Source of the DNA: Vespula vulgaris
Taxonomy: Eukaryota > Arthropoda > Insecta > Hymenoptera > Vespidae
Assembly: GCF_905475345.1 (NCBI RefSeq)
Contig: NC_066603.1
Location: 4,308,001-4,372,000, forward strand
Length of the DNA stretch: 64,000 nt
Reading direction: 5' to 3'
Below, one piece after another: positions 22,030 to 34,699 of this stretch. The position numbers were made by a program, and so were the translations under genes. A model generated the notes under the pieces. It worked only from the letters and a program-made list of their open reading frames with translations. It was not told where the DNA came from and ran no database searches. Within the stretch, counting starts at the first letter, position 1; each line of letters opens with the position of its first letter.

Positions 22030-24035
22030 CATCAAATAGAACAGACGTAATTCTTGACCGATTGTGATGAATAAGTTCTCATTTTAAAGAAGGTTTAATC
22101 TATTAATTTTATTTTTAAAATTTTGAAGCTTTATTTTCTTCGAAAAAAATTTTCGTAACAAAACGATGTTCTTTTAAAAATAGTTTATTAACAAATATAA
22201 AACATTTTCAAAAATTCAAAAAGTATGACCGGTAGATTAAAGCTTCGTCTTTAAAATGATTCCTTCTTCATTAAATTAAAAAATGACGCCTATTTTCATT
22301 CTTGGCATAAATACAATTTTCAATATATTTTCCGAAGACAAAATTTTATACAGTAGCACCCAAAGAAATCTACGGCAAAAGAGAAGCTCGTTCCTCACTA
22401 CTGATTTTTATATACATGCTTGAATGGTGTATATTGTTCCGGAAAGTAGCAATTTTCTGTTTGTGTGTATGTGTAAATAGCCAATGCTCAGATTTTCTGA
22501 ACATTTTCAACGCAAAGAAATGCGTTTCACGGAGCTACGGTAACTCACTCGGTTATTTTAAGGAGCTTTGGATAAACGATTCTATGACAAACATAAGGAG
22601 ATACGTGTTCAATCGTTCATGTCAGTGGATCGAAATTTAATGAAATACGATCGATATAAACGAAAATAATGAACTAATTTTTTTTTTCTTTATTTGATAA
22701 TTTAGTCAGGTGTTATTATCCAATCTATATTATATTTCCAATCCTATCTGATCCAATCTAATATTATATTTATTCCTCCACTGATGGCTGACGTGAATTT
22801 AAGGTTGATTTGTGCTAGATTGGACACAGCAACAGTATAATTTTGTTTGATGACAAATGCATATAAAGTATACATATTTGTCGATTATTTTTAAAAAATT
22901 AATAATTAGTGAGCATATATATTGTTTTTGATGAGGATCAAAATACTAGTTCGTTTCCACATTATCTACGAGATTTTTCTCTAAGCGCTATTTTGTTATG
23001 GTTTTCTTTGTAGGAGTTTAATTCGTATTATCACTATTACTACTATATTACTATAATAATAATATGTAATATAATAATATAGTAATAAGAACAGTAATAA
23101 GAAGAAGAAATGGAAGAATATACTTATAATATGTACATCGTGATACATATAATTATGGAAACTCATGATAATAAAAGAAAGAAAAATGTGTTATTTTACG
23201 TCATGGTTTATCGCACGGACTCTCAAGAAATGGTGTCCTTGATAATTTCCACACATGACTATCTATCGATATATACGTCAAACGACGATGATGACAAGTA
23301 CGAAAGATTTCTTTTGTTTTCATTCGTATCAATTCTCTTCGTTTTACTATCTTAGGTTCGTAATGCATTTGTTTTCATATTGTTTAATATATATAAATTA
23401 AAGTACATTTTTACTATTATTATTATTATGCTATATTATATTATATTATATTATAATTATATCGTTACGTTATGTTATGTTATGTTATCAGTAGTAGTAG
23501 TTGAAGTAACATAGAATGGATTAGTCATATAGGGAAAACCACGTAAAAAGAAAGCGCTGGGAGTCCTACCTCATAGTGTGAAAATGAACTCATGCTTTAA
23601 TTTGTATTAAAATAATATGATATATAAGTATTCAGTAATTATTTATAAGAAACATTCGACAAGATATTATTTTTGTCGTAAATTTATAGACTGGTTCTTG
23701 TGTGTGTTAATTATATTTATTATTCTCAATGTATTTATCGTGAAACAAATACATACCGATGTCGTTCTAGTACGGATCACTGTGCTCGCATGGCACTATC
23801 AAAAAAAAAATATACATATGAGAGATTGAGAAGTGCGAGTTCACTACTAATACTATTTACTCTAACCTACACAAAATCAATTATTATGAACGCGTTAGAG
23901 GGAAATAATCAAACAAACTTATACAATGATACGATAGACGTATAGCGAGGGCAGCGTTCCCCGCTCGATTCGTAGTTTTGTTCATACTTGTCGCTGAAGT
24001 CACGCACATTTCGAGTGAAAGATGATGAGCAGCCT
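22030..24035 (+). repeat. Repeat family A, copy 2
   Basis: Family A copy with the same block order as copies 1 and 3. From about 22265 to 24035 it is the inverted twin of copy 4 (47430-49195). Between about 22400 and 23940 the two agree almost base for base: two of the short reading frames inside differ by one residue or none, and a poly-A run differs by one base. Near the 3' end (23945-24030) they diverge more, including a 9-base segment present only here (near 23957). The first ~200 bp contain an imperfect internal inverted repeat (about 22040-22110 against 22220-22285). The short ORFs (22416-22640, 23110-23355, 23617-23945) lie in repeat DNA and are not conserved in copies 1 and 3, so they are not called genes. 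Confidence 0.75.
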
Positions 24036-25780
24036 TAAGTAATACCTTTGTTCATTTTATTATTACTTTGTATTAGTAAAAACTTATGCAAATTCATTTT
24101 GTTTTCTGGCTATATACTTTTAACTATTTTTATTTGTTTAAATAACGATATTTTGTTTTATTTCAGTTGTTCGTGCAATTATAAATGAGTCCATCTTCCT
24201 ATTTATAAAGTGAAAGGAGGAATATTAAAACGTAATGTTTTTCCCCTAATTTAAGTTTACTTTTTGCAATTTCAATTAACTTTTATATGTTTGAATAGAT
24301 TGGAGATTAAGTAGTCATACCGCCTTTCTTTGCATTTATAAAGTTTTATTTATTCTGTTTTTAACAGTTACAGTCATCATCATAGTTGATTAAGAATCTA
24401 ATATATAAATAAATTTTACAATTTATATTAAATTGAAATTTTACAATTTTTTTTATTACAATAAATGTAATAAATATTTTTTGTCAAATCTTTTTCAGAT
24501 TATCATTGTCTTCTTAAATCAAATTACCAAGTCAATTTGCAACTGCAATCCACATTATTTTCGATCTACTGCGAATTGATTTAGTTTATTTACAACGGGG
24601 ACGTGTTTAGTACCATCATGGAACATCTTAAGTAGTGAATGAACAAATTCAAATTCTTCCATTCTTATTATTCTGAGGACGAAGGATCTGCATTAGCCCG
24701 AGTTATTGTTCATAATTTTTTCATTTAATCATTGAAAAGTATGACCTTTAGTAATTCCCTTTTTGGATTTGCTCACGAGTGGTACATTTTCCATGGTGTT
24801 TTTATTATTTTTCTATTGTATGTACCTATTTTAGTTAGTATTATATATACCTATTTTTGTTAACTAAGGATAGGTTCTTTTTGTTTCATCGATATGTTTC
24901 GTTTAATTAACAGTACATTTATTTAAAACTTTCTTTGTACATATTTATTCACAATATTAGTGGTGAAATTAGAAATTCATTTATATGATATTATCGAAAA
25001 AGGTACGTTATATGATTTATATTATAATCACGACTTTGTATTTAATTCATCTACTTCGATATATCAGTATTGAAGTGTTAAAAGATAATTCGAAAAACAA
25101 ACAATAAATAGTAAGAAACCAATCATGAATCATGATCTTGTTCTTTTATTAATATAGTCGTTTGTTTTACAGAGTCATTTGAGGTTTTTTGATTATTTTC
25201 ACGCAAAATTTTAACCAAATATTTAATCAATTTTATTGATAAAAGAAATGTCTCCATAGACTCATTGTTAAAAAAAAAAGTATTAGAATAATAGCTACAA
25301 AACAAAGAGACTTAATCCATATTTACAATGGAGTTATAATCCATATTTCATTACTTTGAAATTAATCACATAATAACAAATAAGAAAATACTTAGTATAT
25401 TATTAATATGCTTTTATACTTGTATTTATTAATATTTATATTGAAAATAATTCTTTACATAAAAATATATTGAATCTTTTTCAATTTCCTATTATGATTG
25501 CAATTACATGCATAAAATAATACTTGTATGATTCTAGTATATTTCTAAACTAATATGTATTAGTACTTATATTGAAAGCAAATTGGTCTATATGCAATGG
25601 TTATTAATTTTATTAAATTGATATGTACCCCTAACTAGTTAAAAATTAGACGCATTTGAAATATCAGACTTATTCTGAAGTACATACTATAGGTTTTCAT
25701 ACCCTGGCAGTATAAAAATCATGAAAAGTACCAAACAAAGTGATAGAATGATTGATTTATATATTTCATATAACATAATA

Positions 25781-25826
<46 letters not shown>

Positions 25827-26735
25827 GACTCATCCTATATATTAAATGTGTGCTTCAAAGTATGTATATAGGTGTAGAATTGCAAGTTCGTATCTTGTAA
25901 ATGAAAGAAATTAGAAAAAATAATATAAATATATATATTGATTTTAATCGGATAAAATGATAAATTATTAAAATAAATTATAGATTATTATAATTATTTG
26001 AATAGAAATATTTTTTTTTGAATTTTATATCAATATATAATGAAACCACTTTTTCACTGTATAACATCTAATAAACGACTAGAAATTGATTTAAATTTAA
26101 ATTTTAATATGTTTTTGGTTTAAAAGACTTCAATTTGTAAGAATACTTTGTTTTAATTTCATGACATTTTTATATTATTTTCCATTATCATAAACACTTC
26201 TTGAAAGCTTTGCCTATATTTAATAATATTAAGGTCGAGAGATCTCTTCAAGAAATTGATATCAAAAAAGATTAAGTATTCCATTTTACAGTTTTTAATA
26301 GGGACGTTTTAGTAAGGACGTTTTTTATTTTGTGTCATAAATCAAACGTGTTACGTTAATTTCTTCAATTTTACAGTTCGTACGTTGCACTTTTGAAGTA
26401 CTCTATAGTAGTGGTTGGGACATGAAGAAAATCTCATAAGTATTGGCGATTAAAACAATTATTTTGAAAATTTGAAATTTTATGAGATCATCGAACATTT
26501 TAACAATGTCTTAGATAATAGTCAAACATTGTATTGTCAAGGTCAGCATATCTTATGCTGATCTTATTAAGCCGTTACATAACTAATACTAAACCACGAT
26601 TTTTTTAGTATATGAATAAGAATAAATTGCGAACTTCGAACAGAAGAAATGTCTAATTATGAAAGATAATAGCGTGTGGTTTATATTTCTTTATATTCTT
26701 TTAATTCAATATATATATAATAGTTATATACATAA
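24036..26735. other. AT-rich region, no gene seen
   Basis: 2.7 kb of AT-rich DNA. It includes a (TA)n microsatellite at about 25785-25822. Short ORFs show no recognisable domain. I see no tRNA or clear transposon end until the Tigger-like termini near 26740. Confidence 0.5.
25783..25822. repeat. (TA)n microsatellite
   Basis: Uninterrupted AT dinucleotides for about 40 bp. Confidence 0.9.
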
Positions 26736-26739
26736 TTAA

Positions 26740-28550
26740 TTATCTGAAGTCCCTGTTATCTGAATTTTTCACTATCCAGACATTCTATTATTCGAAGTCT
26801 CTTTTATATGAACATATTTTATATGTAAATAAATCATTTTGTGTTCAATACTGAGCTGTGATGACGTCCCTACAATCGTTCATATAATGTTGCTATATCG
26901 AAAAGAAATAGTATTAACTATGGGAATAAAATGTGAAAAACGTGAGAATGGTCTAAATGCAACTGCATTAGTGAAAAAATATTGTTTTGGAAAATCAACA
27001 ATTATGAATATTAAAAGAAAGAACTATGATATTTCAAACTGTTTGCAACATATTTCAGGCAACTGGAAATTGTAAAAGCTATGAAAAAAAAACTTTAAAC
27101 AATGTACTTTCTTAATTTTTTTATAGAATGTTGATAAAACAGTATACCTCTATTTAGATCTATATTATGTCAAAAGGCTATAGATCTCAATAATGAATTA
27201 GATAGATATCTACATTTCGAAACAAGCATTGATTGGTTGTTCAAATTCAAATCTCATTATGATATATGACAATTAAATATTTATGGAGAAAAACTATCTC
27301 GAGATAAGGAAGCTGTAAACAAATTTTAAGCGATTTTTAATAACTTTCTAGTTGAAAAACACACTTCGCATAGGGCATATGATGCCGATGAGATAGGATT
27401 ACTGTAAAAAATATTATCTCAAGAAATCTTATGAAAGTTCTGCACCTGATCGAAAAATCAGCAAAGGTCTAGTCACCATATTTATTTGTGGCAATGCTAT
27501 TGGATGCTATCAGTTTCTTATTATGATAATAGGAAAAAGTCAATATTAATGTAAATGTTCTGCCGGTTACATGCAAACGTCAATCAAATGTATAGATGGA
27601 AAGCAATAATTTTCTTGTATGGTTTAAATTATTTTTTATTCCAGAAATAAAGGAACATCAATTGAAAAGTGATGAAAGAGAAAAAAGATAATGTCTCATC
27701 GTATCCTTTGTGATAGTTTTAAATAAGAAGGATAAATTAATGAATTAAAAATATATTCTTTCCACCTAAAATAATGAAATTAAAGATATATTCTTTCCAC
27801 CTAATGTCACATTATTGATATCATCATGAATGAATCAAGGTGTAATTGAATGTTTTAAACGACTATACCGAAAAGATCTTTTACAAAAATTTTTATTAAT
27901 AATCAATGATACTTCTGAAGAAGTGATACAACTTTAAAATTAAATATAAAGGATTACTGTTATGTTGTTTCTTATATCTGGACAGATGTTCCAAGAGAAA
28001 CATTAAAAAGAGCATGGAAAAAATTAGTGAATAATATCGAAAATATACAAAAAAACGACGAAGATAATAATACGACAAATAAACTCTTTTTGCATTGTAT
28101 GCAATACTAAGATATGGTAACTGTGATAACGTCCAAGTGATAAAATGGTTTCAATAAGATGAAACTTTAATCATTGATTATAATGTTGTACATACTTCGA
28201 ATGAAATGGAATTTATATATTGACAAAGATAATATACTATAATATTTTGCATTGTCAAGTCTTAGAAAAAGGGCTGAGATTGTATGAAATACAAAGAGGG
28301 TAATTTTCTCGAATTAAAGTTGCTAAAAGTTCGTATGAGCAGCTAGAAAAATTTGGGATCTATAAATCTTTAATTAAATAATATATATTTAATTTCGTTA
28401 TATATTATATTCCTTATACATTAATATTTATTATTAAAGTTTATTATTAAAGTTTATCAAAGTCAGAAAAGTATTTATTCTATTATACGAAAATTTTTTT
28501 AACTGAATACTTATGTTCCCTTATTAGTTTGGATAATCGATGTTCTCATT
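26740..28550 (+). mobile_element. pogo/Tigger (Jerky-like) DNA transposon relic
   Basis: An N-terminal helix-turn-helix of the psq/CENP-B type is open at 26839-27075, including KRENGLNATALVKKYCFGKS and TIMNIKRKN. The DDE part follows with stops: HFETSIDWLFKFKSHYDI, LNIYGEKLSRDKEAVNKF, then AYDADEIGLL (~27370, where the family has 'NADETGL' with a catalytic Asp). ERF..DNRKKS-like pieces and a C-terminal segment with SYIWTDVPRETLKRAWKKLV (~27970-28030) come next. Termini carry the 'TTATCCGAA'-type short repeats of this superfamily: ttatctgaagtcc and attattcgaagtc at 26738-26800 on the left, ggataatcgatgttctca near 28530 on the right. Multiple stops and frameshifts make it inactive. Confidence 0.8.
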
Positions 28551-30120
28551 TTATCTAGCATCCCTTCCCCCACCACATCTTTTTCAATTCTAATTTTCTT
28601 CCTATCTACATTCGTATTTTATTTGGAATGTTATCTTCTCCAACTGTTTTTGCTTTTTCCAGTCTTTTCGTCAGTTTATCTCTTCATAACTTCAATCTGG
28701 TTTCTTATTCCCTTCATCCATCTCTGTCCTCCATTCACTATCTTTCGTCATATTTATTCCTTCTAATAGTTTCCTGAAGTAATTTCTTTATTCATCTATT
28801 TACCTACTTGTTTCGTGATATTCTTACTTTTATCCATTGGTTTATGTATTTTCACATTTCTTTATCAGTTTTCGATTTTTAATTTCCTCCCTTTTCTCCT
28901 CTATTTTTCTTTCTTCTGTTTTATGATTTCCTCTACATATTTATTTTTTCCTTCTTTTTCTTTTTTTTCATTTGATTAAACATTTTTTTAATGTCCTTTT
29001 TTGTTTCCTACACTTTTTGCCTAAGATTTTCTGAATTCATTATCTTTTTTCTCTTTGTCTTTTTTTCCTTTTCTCTGGTTATACCTTTATTCGTTATAAC
29101 TCTTCTCAATCCTTCTCTACCATTTTTTCTTGGTATTTTTCTTTTTCCATTTCTTTTTGGTATTTTTCTTTGCATTCTTCATTCCACATTATGGTGGAAT
29201 ATATTATATACTTATTTATTATAATAAGTATCATTACTATAATAAGTACATATAAGTACATAATAAGTACATATATTATGTACTCTTTTCTAACTCTATT
29301 TGTACTTTTTTCTTCTCAATGCTATATTTTAGATTATATGTGATGTTCCTATTATCTTAAACTTTTAGTTACTACTTTATTAGTTTTAACATAGTCGATT
29401 ATTATGTTTTTGTTAATGTTAACATGTGTATTTCCCTCTTTAGTCTTTTCTTTGAAGTAGATTGATCAAATTTCAGTTCTCTCTTTCTGTTTAAATTTTT
29501 ATAGAAGATATGCTCTCCTTTTTGTTCTATCTCTTTTATTTTCTTCCTGACTTCTACAATTATTCCTTTATTTGTTCTTCTTCTTTTATTCTCTCTAAGT
29601 GCCTTATGACAACTACAATTATATCTTTGTGGCATTCTCTTTTTAAGACTTATCTAACTTTTTTCCTCTACTTATTTTTCTGTTAGTCTTATATAATCAA
29701 ATTTTTATATAAAGTTCCAGAATTCTGTATCTTTATTCATATATCTGGAACGTTGTAAAAAATTAATTTATACTTTCCTCTCTTTTCCTCCGCTTGCTTC
29801 TTTTCCATCAGACTTACTAAGAATTCAGTTGCCTCTGCTGTTCTTTTTCTTTTTTTTCTTAAGCTCTTTTAAGCTCCTCTAAGTTGTCTACTTTCCATTT
29901 ATGTACAATTTCCTATATCCTATTTTGGTTCTATTTTCTTTCTGTATTTGTATATTAGTTCTTGTATATTATAGTATTTTCCTTTTCTAGTATTTTTTGT
30001 TTTGTAAAATCTTTAATCTTGCTTGCCTTACCTTTGTTTTCTGTTTTTTCTTTTGCCCTTCTCCTTTTGTTTAACGTCTCTGTCATCTTTGAGCTCTCCT
30101 TACTGCTGTACATGTTAAGC
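28551..30120 (-). mobile_element. LINE relic with purine-rich coding strand (endonuclease to RT start)
   Basis: The plus strand is strongly pyrimidine-rich over 1.5 kb, so the minus strand is purine-rich, as in a class of LINEs abundant in ants. On the minus strand 29635-29402 reads CHKALRENKRRRTNKGIIVE followed by VRKKIKEIEQKGEH, matching the endonuclease stretch usually worded 'RGRAKGG...G.RK.IEE'. Further along (about 28790-28560) come KYFRKLLEGINMTKDSEWRT and 'EDNIPNKI' and 'KKMWWGKG' in shifted frames. These correspond to the RT entry usually worded 'YF..LL.G', 'G.DGIP.E.WKYGG'. The order endonuclease then RT is consistent with minus-strand orientation. It is truncated before the catalytic RT motifs. 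The plus-strand ORF at 28991 is a composition artefact. Confidence 0.55.
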
Positions 30121-30599
30121 TCTCCTTAATACTGTTAACGTGTCTATCGTTGGTAACTGAAATATATTATTGGGTGAAATCTGTTAATATATATCATTGG
30201 TGAATGAAATATAAAATTTAATAAATGATAACATAATATTATAAATCGAAAGTTTTATTATGGAAGGAAGTGTCCACACATTATTTTTATTAATATTAAT
30301 ACACACTTTTGGATTTCCTTAAAACATTGTATGCAGAAATGTGATTTTTATTATCACAATTACTTGTGACTTTTTAAATCAAATTTCCGGCAACGTTTCT
30401 TCGAAATCTTATTACATTATTTTCGTAATATTTACTACAGTATTTTCTAATTTTGTTTCCATGTTTTTCTTATAGTTGGTAACTAGATTTTTGTGATTTT
30501 TTTAATAATAGTGCTGCTTGTGTTTTCTTTATCCTAATAGCCCATAAGATGAAAGCACAATCTTTTTTGAAATTCCGTAATGGATATATTTTTTTTTAA
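30121..30599. other. AT-rich spacer
   Basis: No recognisable feature; this may be the decayed 3' part of the piggyBac-like relic that follows. Confidence 0.4.
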
Positions 30600-31740
30600 T
30601 TACATTTTAAATTGAAATATATGCATATTGAGGATAGAAATGTTCGGTAAAAGTTCAAAAATTAGTTTTTTATATCATTTCATCGGTTTATATAACAAAT
30701 TGTAATCATTTGATCAAATATGTGCAAGTACACTGGTGCTTTGCCTACATTATAATAATCACTATCTTTGATTTCGAAACATAATTTCATCTCTTTTGTT
30801 ATCATCTCTACACCTATGCTTAGTCGAAAGTAGGAAGATATCTTTTTTATCTCTTCACTTTTAAATAGTTATTCATTTTTTATTTTATTTTGATATATTC
30901 TTCCTCATTTCCATTTTTTTGATAAGACTTTTTGAGGATTATCCTATTGATCCAAATGTAAAGTACCAACGAAATGTATGTTATTTTCCAGTAATTTATT
31001 TGCTAAGTCTAAATTAGTGAACTAATTAGTGTCAGTATACAAAGTATATTTCTTATTCAAAAAAAAACTTTACAAGGAGACATTATCACATCGATTAGTG
31101 TTATATTTTGTTTAAGAAGTTTTTCAACATATACACTGAATGCATATGTGTATCTTAATCTGCAACATAATTTAAATAATTTGATGCCATATTTATATTT
31201 TTTTTGTTTTAGGTATTATCTAAATATTATATGTCCATGAAATGTTATCAAAGATTGATCAAAATACATATATTTTCAGATGGATCATAATATTTTTTGA
31301 TTATTTCAATATTCTCTATTATTGGTTTTATTTTGTATAAACGATTAAAAATACCTACTTTCTTATTGTTTGAAAAATGAAGCATTCTTAATAATAATTC
31401 AGAATTATTTCTGGACATTATCTTTTTTGGAAAAGTCTATACATACGCAAAAACACTTGATCAGTATAAATGTAATGAAAATACTATTATTAGTTCTATC
31501 CACAAAACCGGTTGATTTATTGGATTAAATTTGCGATTGATTTTTGATTTAGTTATTCCTCACGAACATTAAAACTTGAAGCATCATTAGTACTTATAAC
31601 GTCTTCATCAGTGTGTACTCGATATTATTTGATGCAACGTGACGATAACTAATCAGTTGAATTATTATTCTGTGATGATGAAAATATTAACTCGAGGACG
31701 TTTCTTGCCAATACGAAAATATATCTCGCTCGAATCACTT
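30600..31740 (-). mobile_element. piggyBac-like transposase relic
   Basis: Minus-strand frames give MSRNNSELLLRMLHFSNNKK near 31415-31355 (the family usually has 'MSRNRF..LLR.LHF.DN'). RLYKIKPIIENIEI follows near 31345, then DPSENICI near 31285, corresponding to 'PGEEICIDE' with the catalytic Asp. 'QYLDNT..KKNINMASNYLNYV' comes near 31240-31160 (family 'QY.PNK.HK.GIK.FKLC'). A degraded 'YTDNWYTS..LA..LL' counterpart lies near 31040-30980. Several stops and frameshifts make it dead. It differs from the other two piggyBac relics in window position and orientation. Confidence 0.65.
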
Positions 31741-34690
31741 TCATATTTGTCTTGCATTTATTATTATTATTTTATTACTATTATATAGGTATTACAAAAA
31801 CTTCTTTTTATTATTACAAAAAACAAAATAGAATTAACTTGTTAAGAAACATTTCTCTATACAAACAAGTCAAGTGCTATATTTAATTGTATTGGTACCT
31901 TAGGTATCTTTCAAGTTGACGATATTGGGTGTCATAAATGAAAGCTAAATTAAGAGAGCGTTAAGGATTTTTCGTCCTCATCTATTCTGTATATCTTTAT
32001 CCTCATTTTTCTAATACTGTCCTTTTCTACTTCTTATAATCAATAATAGGTAACCTTTGGTTCTTTTTTAAAACTTTTTGCTTCTTAAGGTTTTACATTT
32101 TATCTTCTTTTTCCTTTATTTCTTATTATTTCTCTATGCCTTATTTGATTTTCCTATCTGCCTTTATCACGCTATTTACTTAGCTTTATTCTATTTAAAT
32201 AATAATTCAATTAAATATCCTTTTCCTACATTTCGTTTCTGCACACGACCAAACCACGAATTTGTTCCAACAAATTTTCTGATTTGCTATAGATTTATAA
32301 CTATCCTGAAATAAATTTTTTATTTAAAGTATCAAGAAACATGGCTACCAAGAAAACATCATTATTATTAGGTTATATAATTTGCTGGTGATTTAAATCA
32401 AGTCAAATTACACCTACATATTTTTCTAGTTTCAATTATTATTGCAGCAATTTTTCTATCTTTTAATTATTTTTCTATCAATTTTTCTAACATTTATTAC
32501 AAGTAGCTGCAGTATATGAGTAATATAGTGTATTGATTTAATTTAGTATTCTTTGATCTTCGAATTTTTCCATCTTTCTCATTAACATTTGAAACGTTTA
32601 CAGCGAAAATTCAAATTCTTGCTTATTGCCATTCCCATTTATTTCATTCGTAAACAATGAATTTGAATTTTTACTATCACTATCACTACCATTTTCATCA
32701 TGTCGTACTCTAACTCTATTTGATTATTTTCGACGTGTTTAATTATAATATAGTATATAAAAATCATAATATAGTAAATAAGTAAATAATCAAAAAAATT
32801 TGTGTTCTCTCTGCATATTGAACATTGATTCTTATGAATAAATGATCCATGCATGAAAGATCGGCTTTTAGCGACAGTAATCAGCCGTTTAATTTTTTAT
32901 TGAGACGTACAATTTTTTGTAAATAACTACAATAACAGTTCGACTTCTTGTGAGGAAATAGTTAAAAATGTAATCGATGATATCATGCATATAATATTTT
33001 GAAATAGATTGTTATTTATTAAATTAAAAAGTCGATCATAAATTGTACAAAAATACAAAAAAAAGTCGATCATAAATTGTACATAAATATACAAAATTAT
33101 ACATTCAACACTTTTTCTTAATGTATTTCTCATTATAATAGATTCTGAACTATTTGTCTCTTCATGTTTCTGTTTATTTTGTAATATAGTTATTGTAAAG
33201 TCATCTGGATGCTTCGAAGATAATAGATTACATCATGATTGTCTAATAATTAGGATGTGCTAATTAGGATCATGTGCTTATAGATTATATTATGATTTCT
33301 CTAAAAGTATATATCATATAAAATAATTATCAAATATGTATTTACAAATTAAAGGAACTTCGCGATCACATTTATCATTAATTATATATATCGATTTGTT
33401 TCGTGACGAATCATAGTGAAAGTATTCATGCGCGACATAGTATAGATGTAAGAATGGTTTAATAGTGGCCATAAGAAAAAATTATAACATTCCCACGAAT
33501 ATAACATTATATTCTACGATAGTAACATTCCCTGAGAGCATGCTACAATATATTTGCATTTGATTAATTGAGCAATACTCTCAGACAGTTATTCTTTTAA
33601 ATGGAGCGGTTACATATTGTCCTCCTTTAGTTTCTATTATGATATCATTTTCTTCACTTGTCCTTGCATTTTAATGTTCTTCACCCAAATAATAATAAAG
33701 ACAAATTCAATAATAACTATTTACATACTTTATTTTCCTTTTTTCTTTCTTTAAAAGTAAAAAAAAACAAATCGCAAATAAGTAAACGTGCGATAATAAA
33801 ATTACCTTATTCTGAATGATAATTATCATTGATGGATTATTATCTCACTCTGAAGATCTGTTTTGGATCAAAAATCCATTGATGTTGTGAGGTCTGTTTG
33901 AATTGCTGTAGTGTGACGTCGTCATTACAAGTGTGCAATTTCGAAGCTCATTTTTGAATGATTGCCTCCAATGACACAAGTCGAATACTTTTATCGTTAA
34001 GGCGCTTTCCCGCTCGTGCAATTTAGTCCTCCATGAAGGGAGGATTTTATTAATCCAACATATATCCCTTACAGAACATAGATCCGATTTTTATATAGAA
34101 ATGCTTCCAAAAATGTAGATTCTTGAATCTTTCGAGAACCGAGGGACTTTGTAATAGCTTTTTTGATATTTTTTTTGATATTATTTATTTAGAAAGATAA
34201 TATAATGCTTTTTCACTGCTTTTCGCGTCACTCTAGTGAAGCTCATAATGATAATATTCATTATACAGCTGTCTGACTTATGATGATTTTTACTTCCCTC
34301 TTTCACAGATGTCGCAATTTTTTCAGTTTTTGTGATATCTGTAATATAGGTAGTTAAGTAATATGTTTATTTAATTCTATGTATTTCATTACATTTTATT
34401 TGATTTTTTAACATGTTGACAATTGTGTCACTCAGATTTGAACGACGACTATGCTTTCGTGGGGGCATCCGTAAATGGATGATGTTCTTCTTTATTTAGT
34501 TAAATAGGATTTTACAAGTAATTTAAACAATTTCATTTGTAACATAAATATTTAATGGAATTAGCACATGTAATTATATACTATATAAAATAATAAATAT
34601 ATATAAAAACAAATTAAAAACAAATGTATATATATTATATATAAATTTATATTTAAAATAATATATAACATTATATTACTTAGCATAGTA
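31741..34690. other. AT-rich region, no gene seen
   Basis: Nearly 3 kb without a recognisable domain. It includes a short direct duplication at 33028-33095: 'agtcgatcataaattgtac' occurs twice about 33 bp apart. The patch around 33840-34040 is slightly less AT-rich ('ggcgctttcccgctcgtgc', and a hairpin 'tcctcc..ggagga' near 34030). It could be the remnant of a repeat end, possibly that of the adjacent piggyBac-like relic. Confidence 0.4.
33028..33095. repeat. Short direct tandem duplication (~33 bp)
   Basis: AGTCGATCATAAATTGTACA occurs at about 33030 and again at about 33064 with similar A-rich tails. Confidence 0.8.
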
Positions 34691-34699
34691 TTTGTTAAA

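Noticed and set aside
22416..23945. ORFs preserved almost exactly between 22.4-23.9 kb and 47.5-49.0 kb, suggesting conserved proteins
   Set aside because: The DNA itself is almost identical there, including noncoding parts. In the older copies (12.6 and 40.2 kb) the frames are not kept, so the identity reflects recent duplication or conversion and not selection on a protein.
28991..29224. Hydrophobic 77-codon plus-strand ORF, possible membrane protein
   Set aside because: It is a product of pyrimidine-rich DNA opposite a LINE coding strand.
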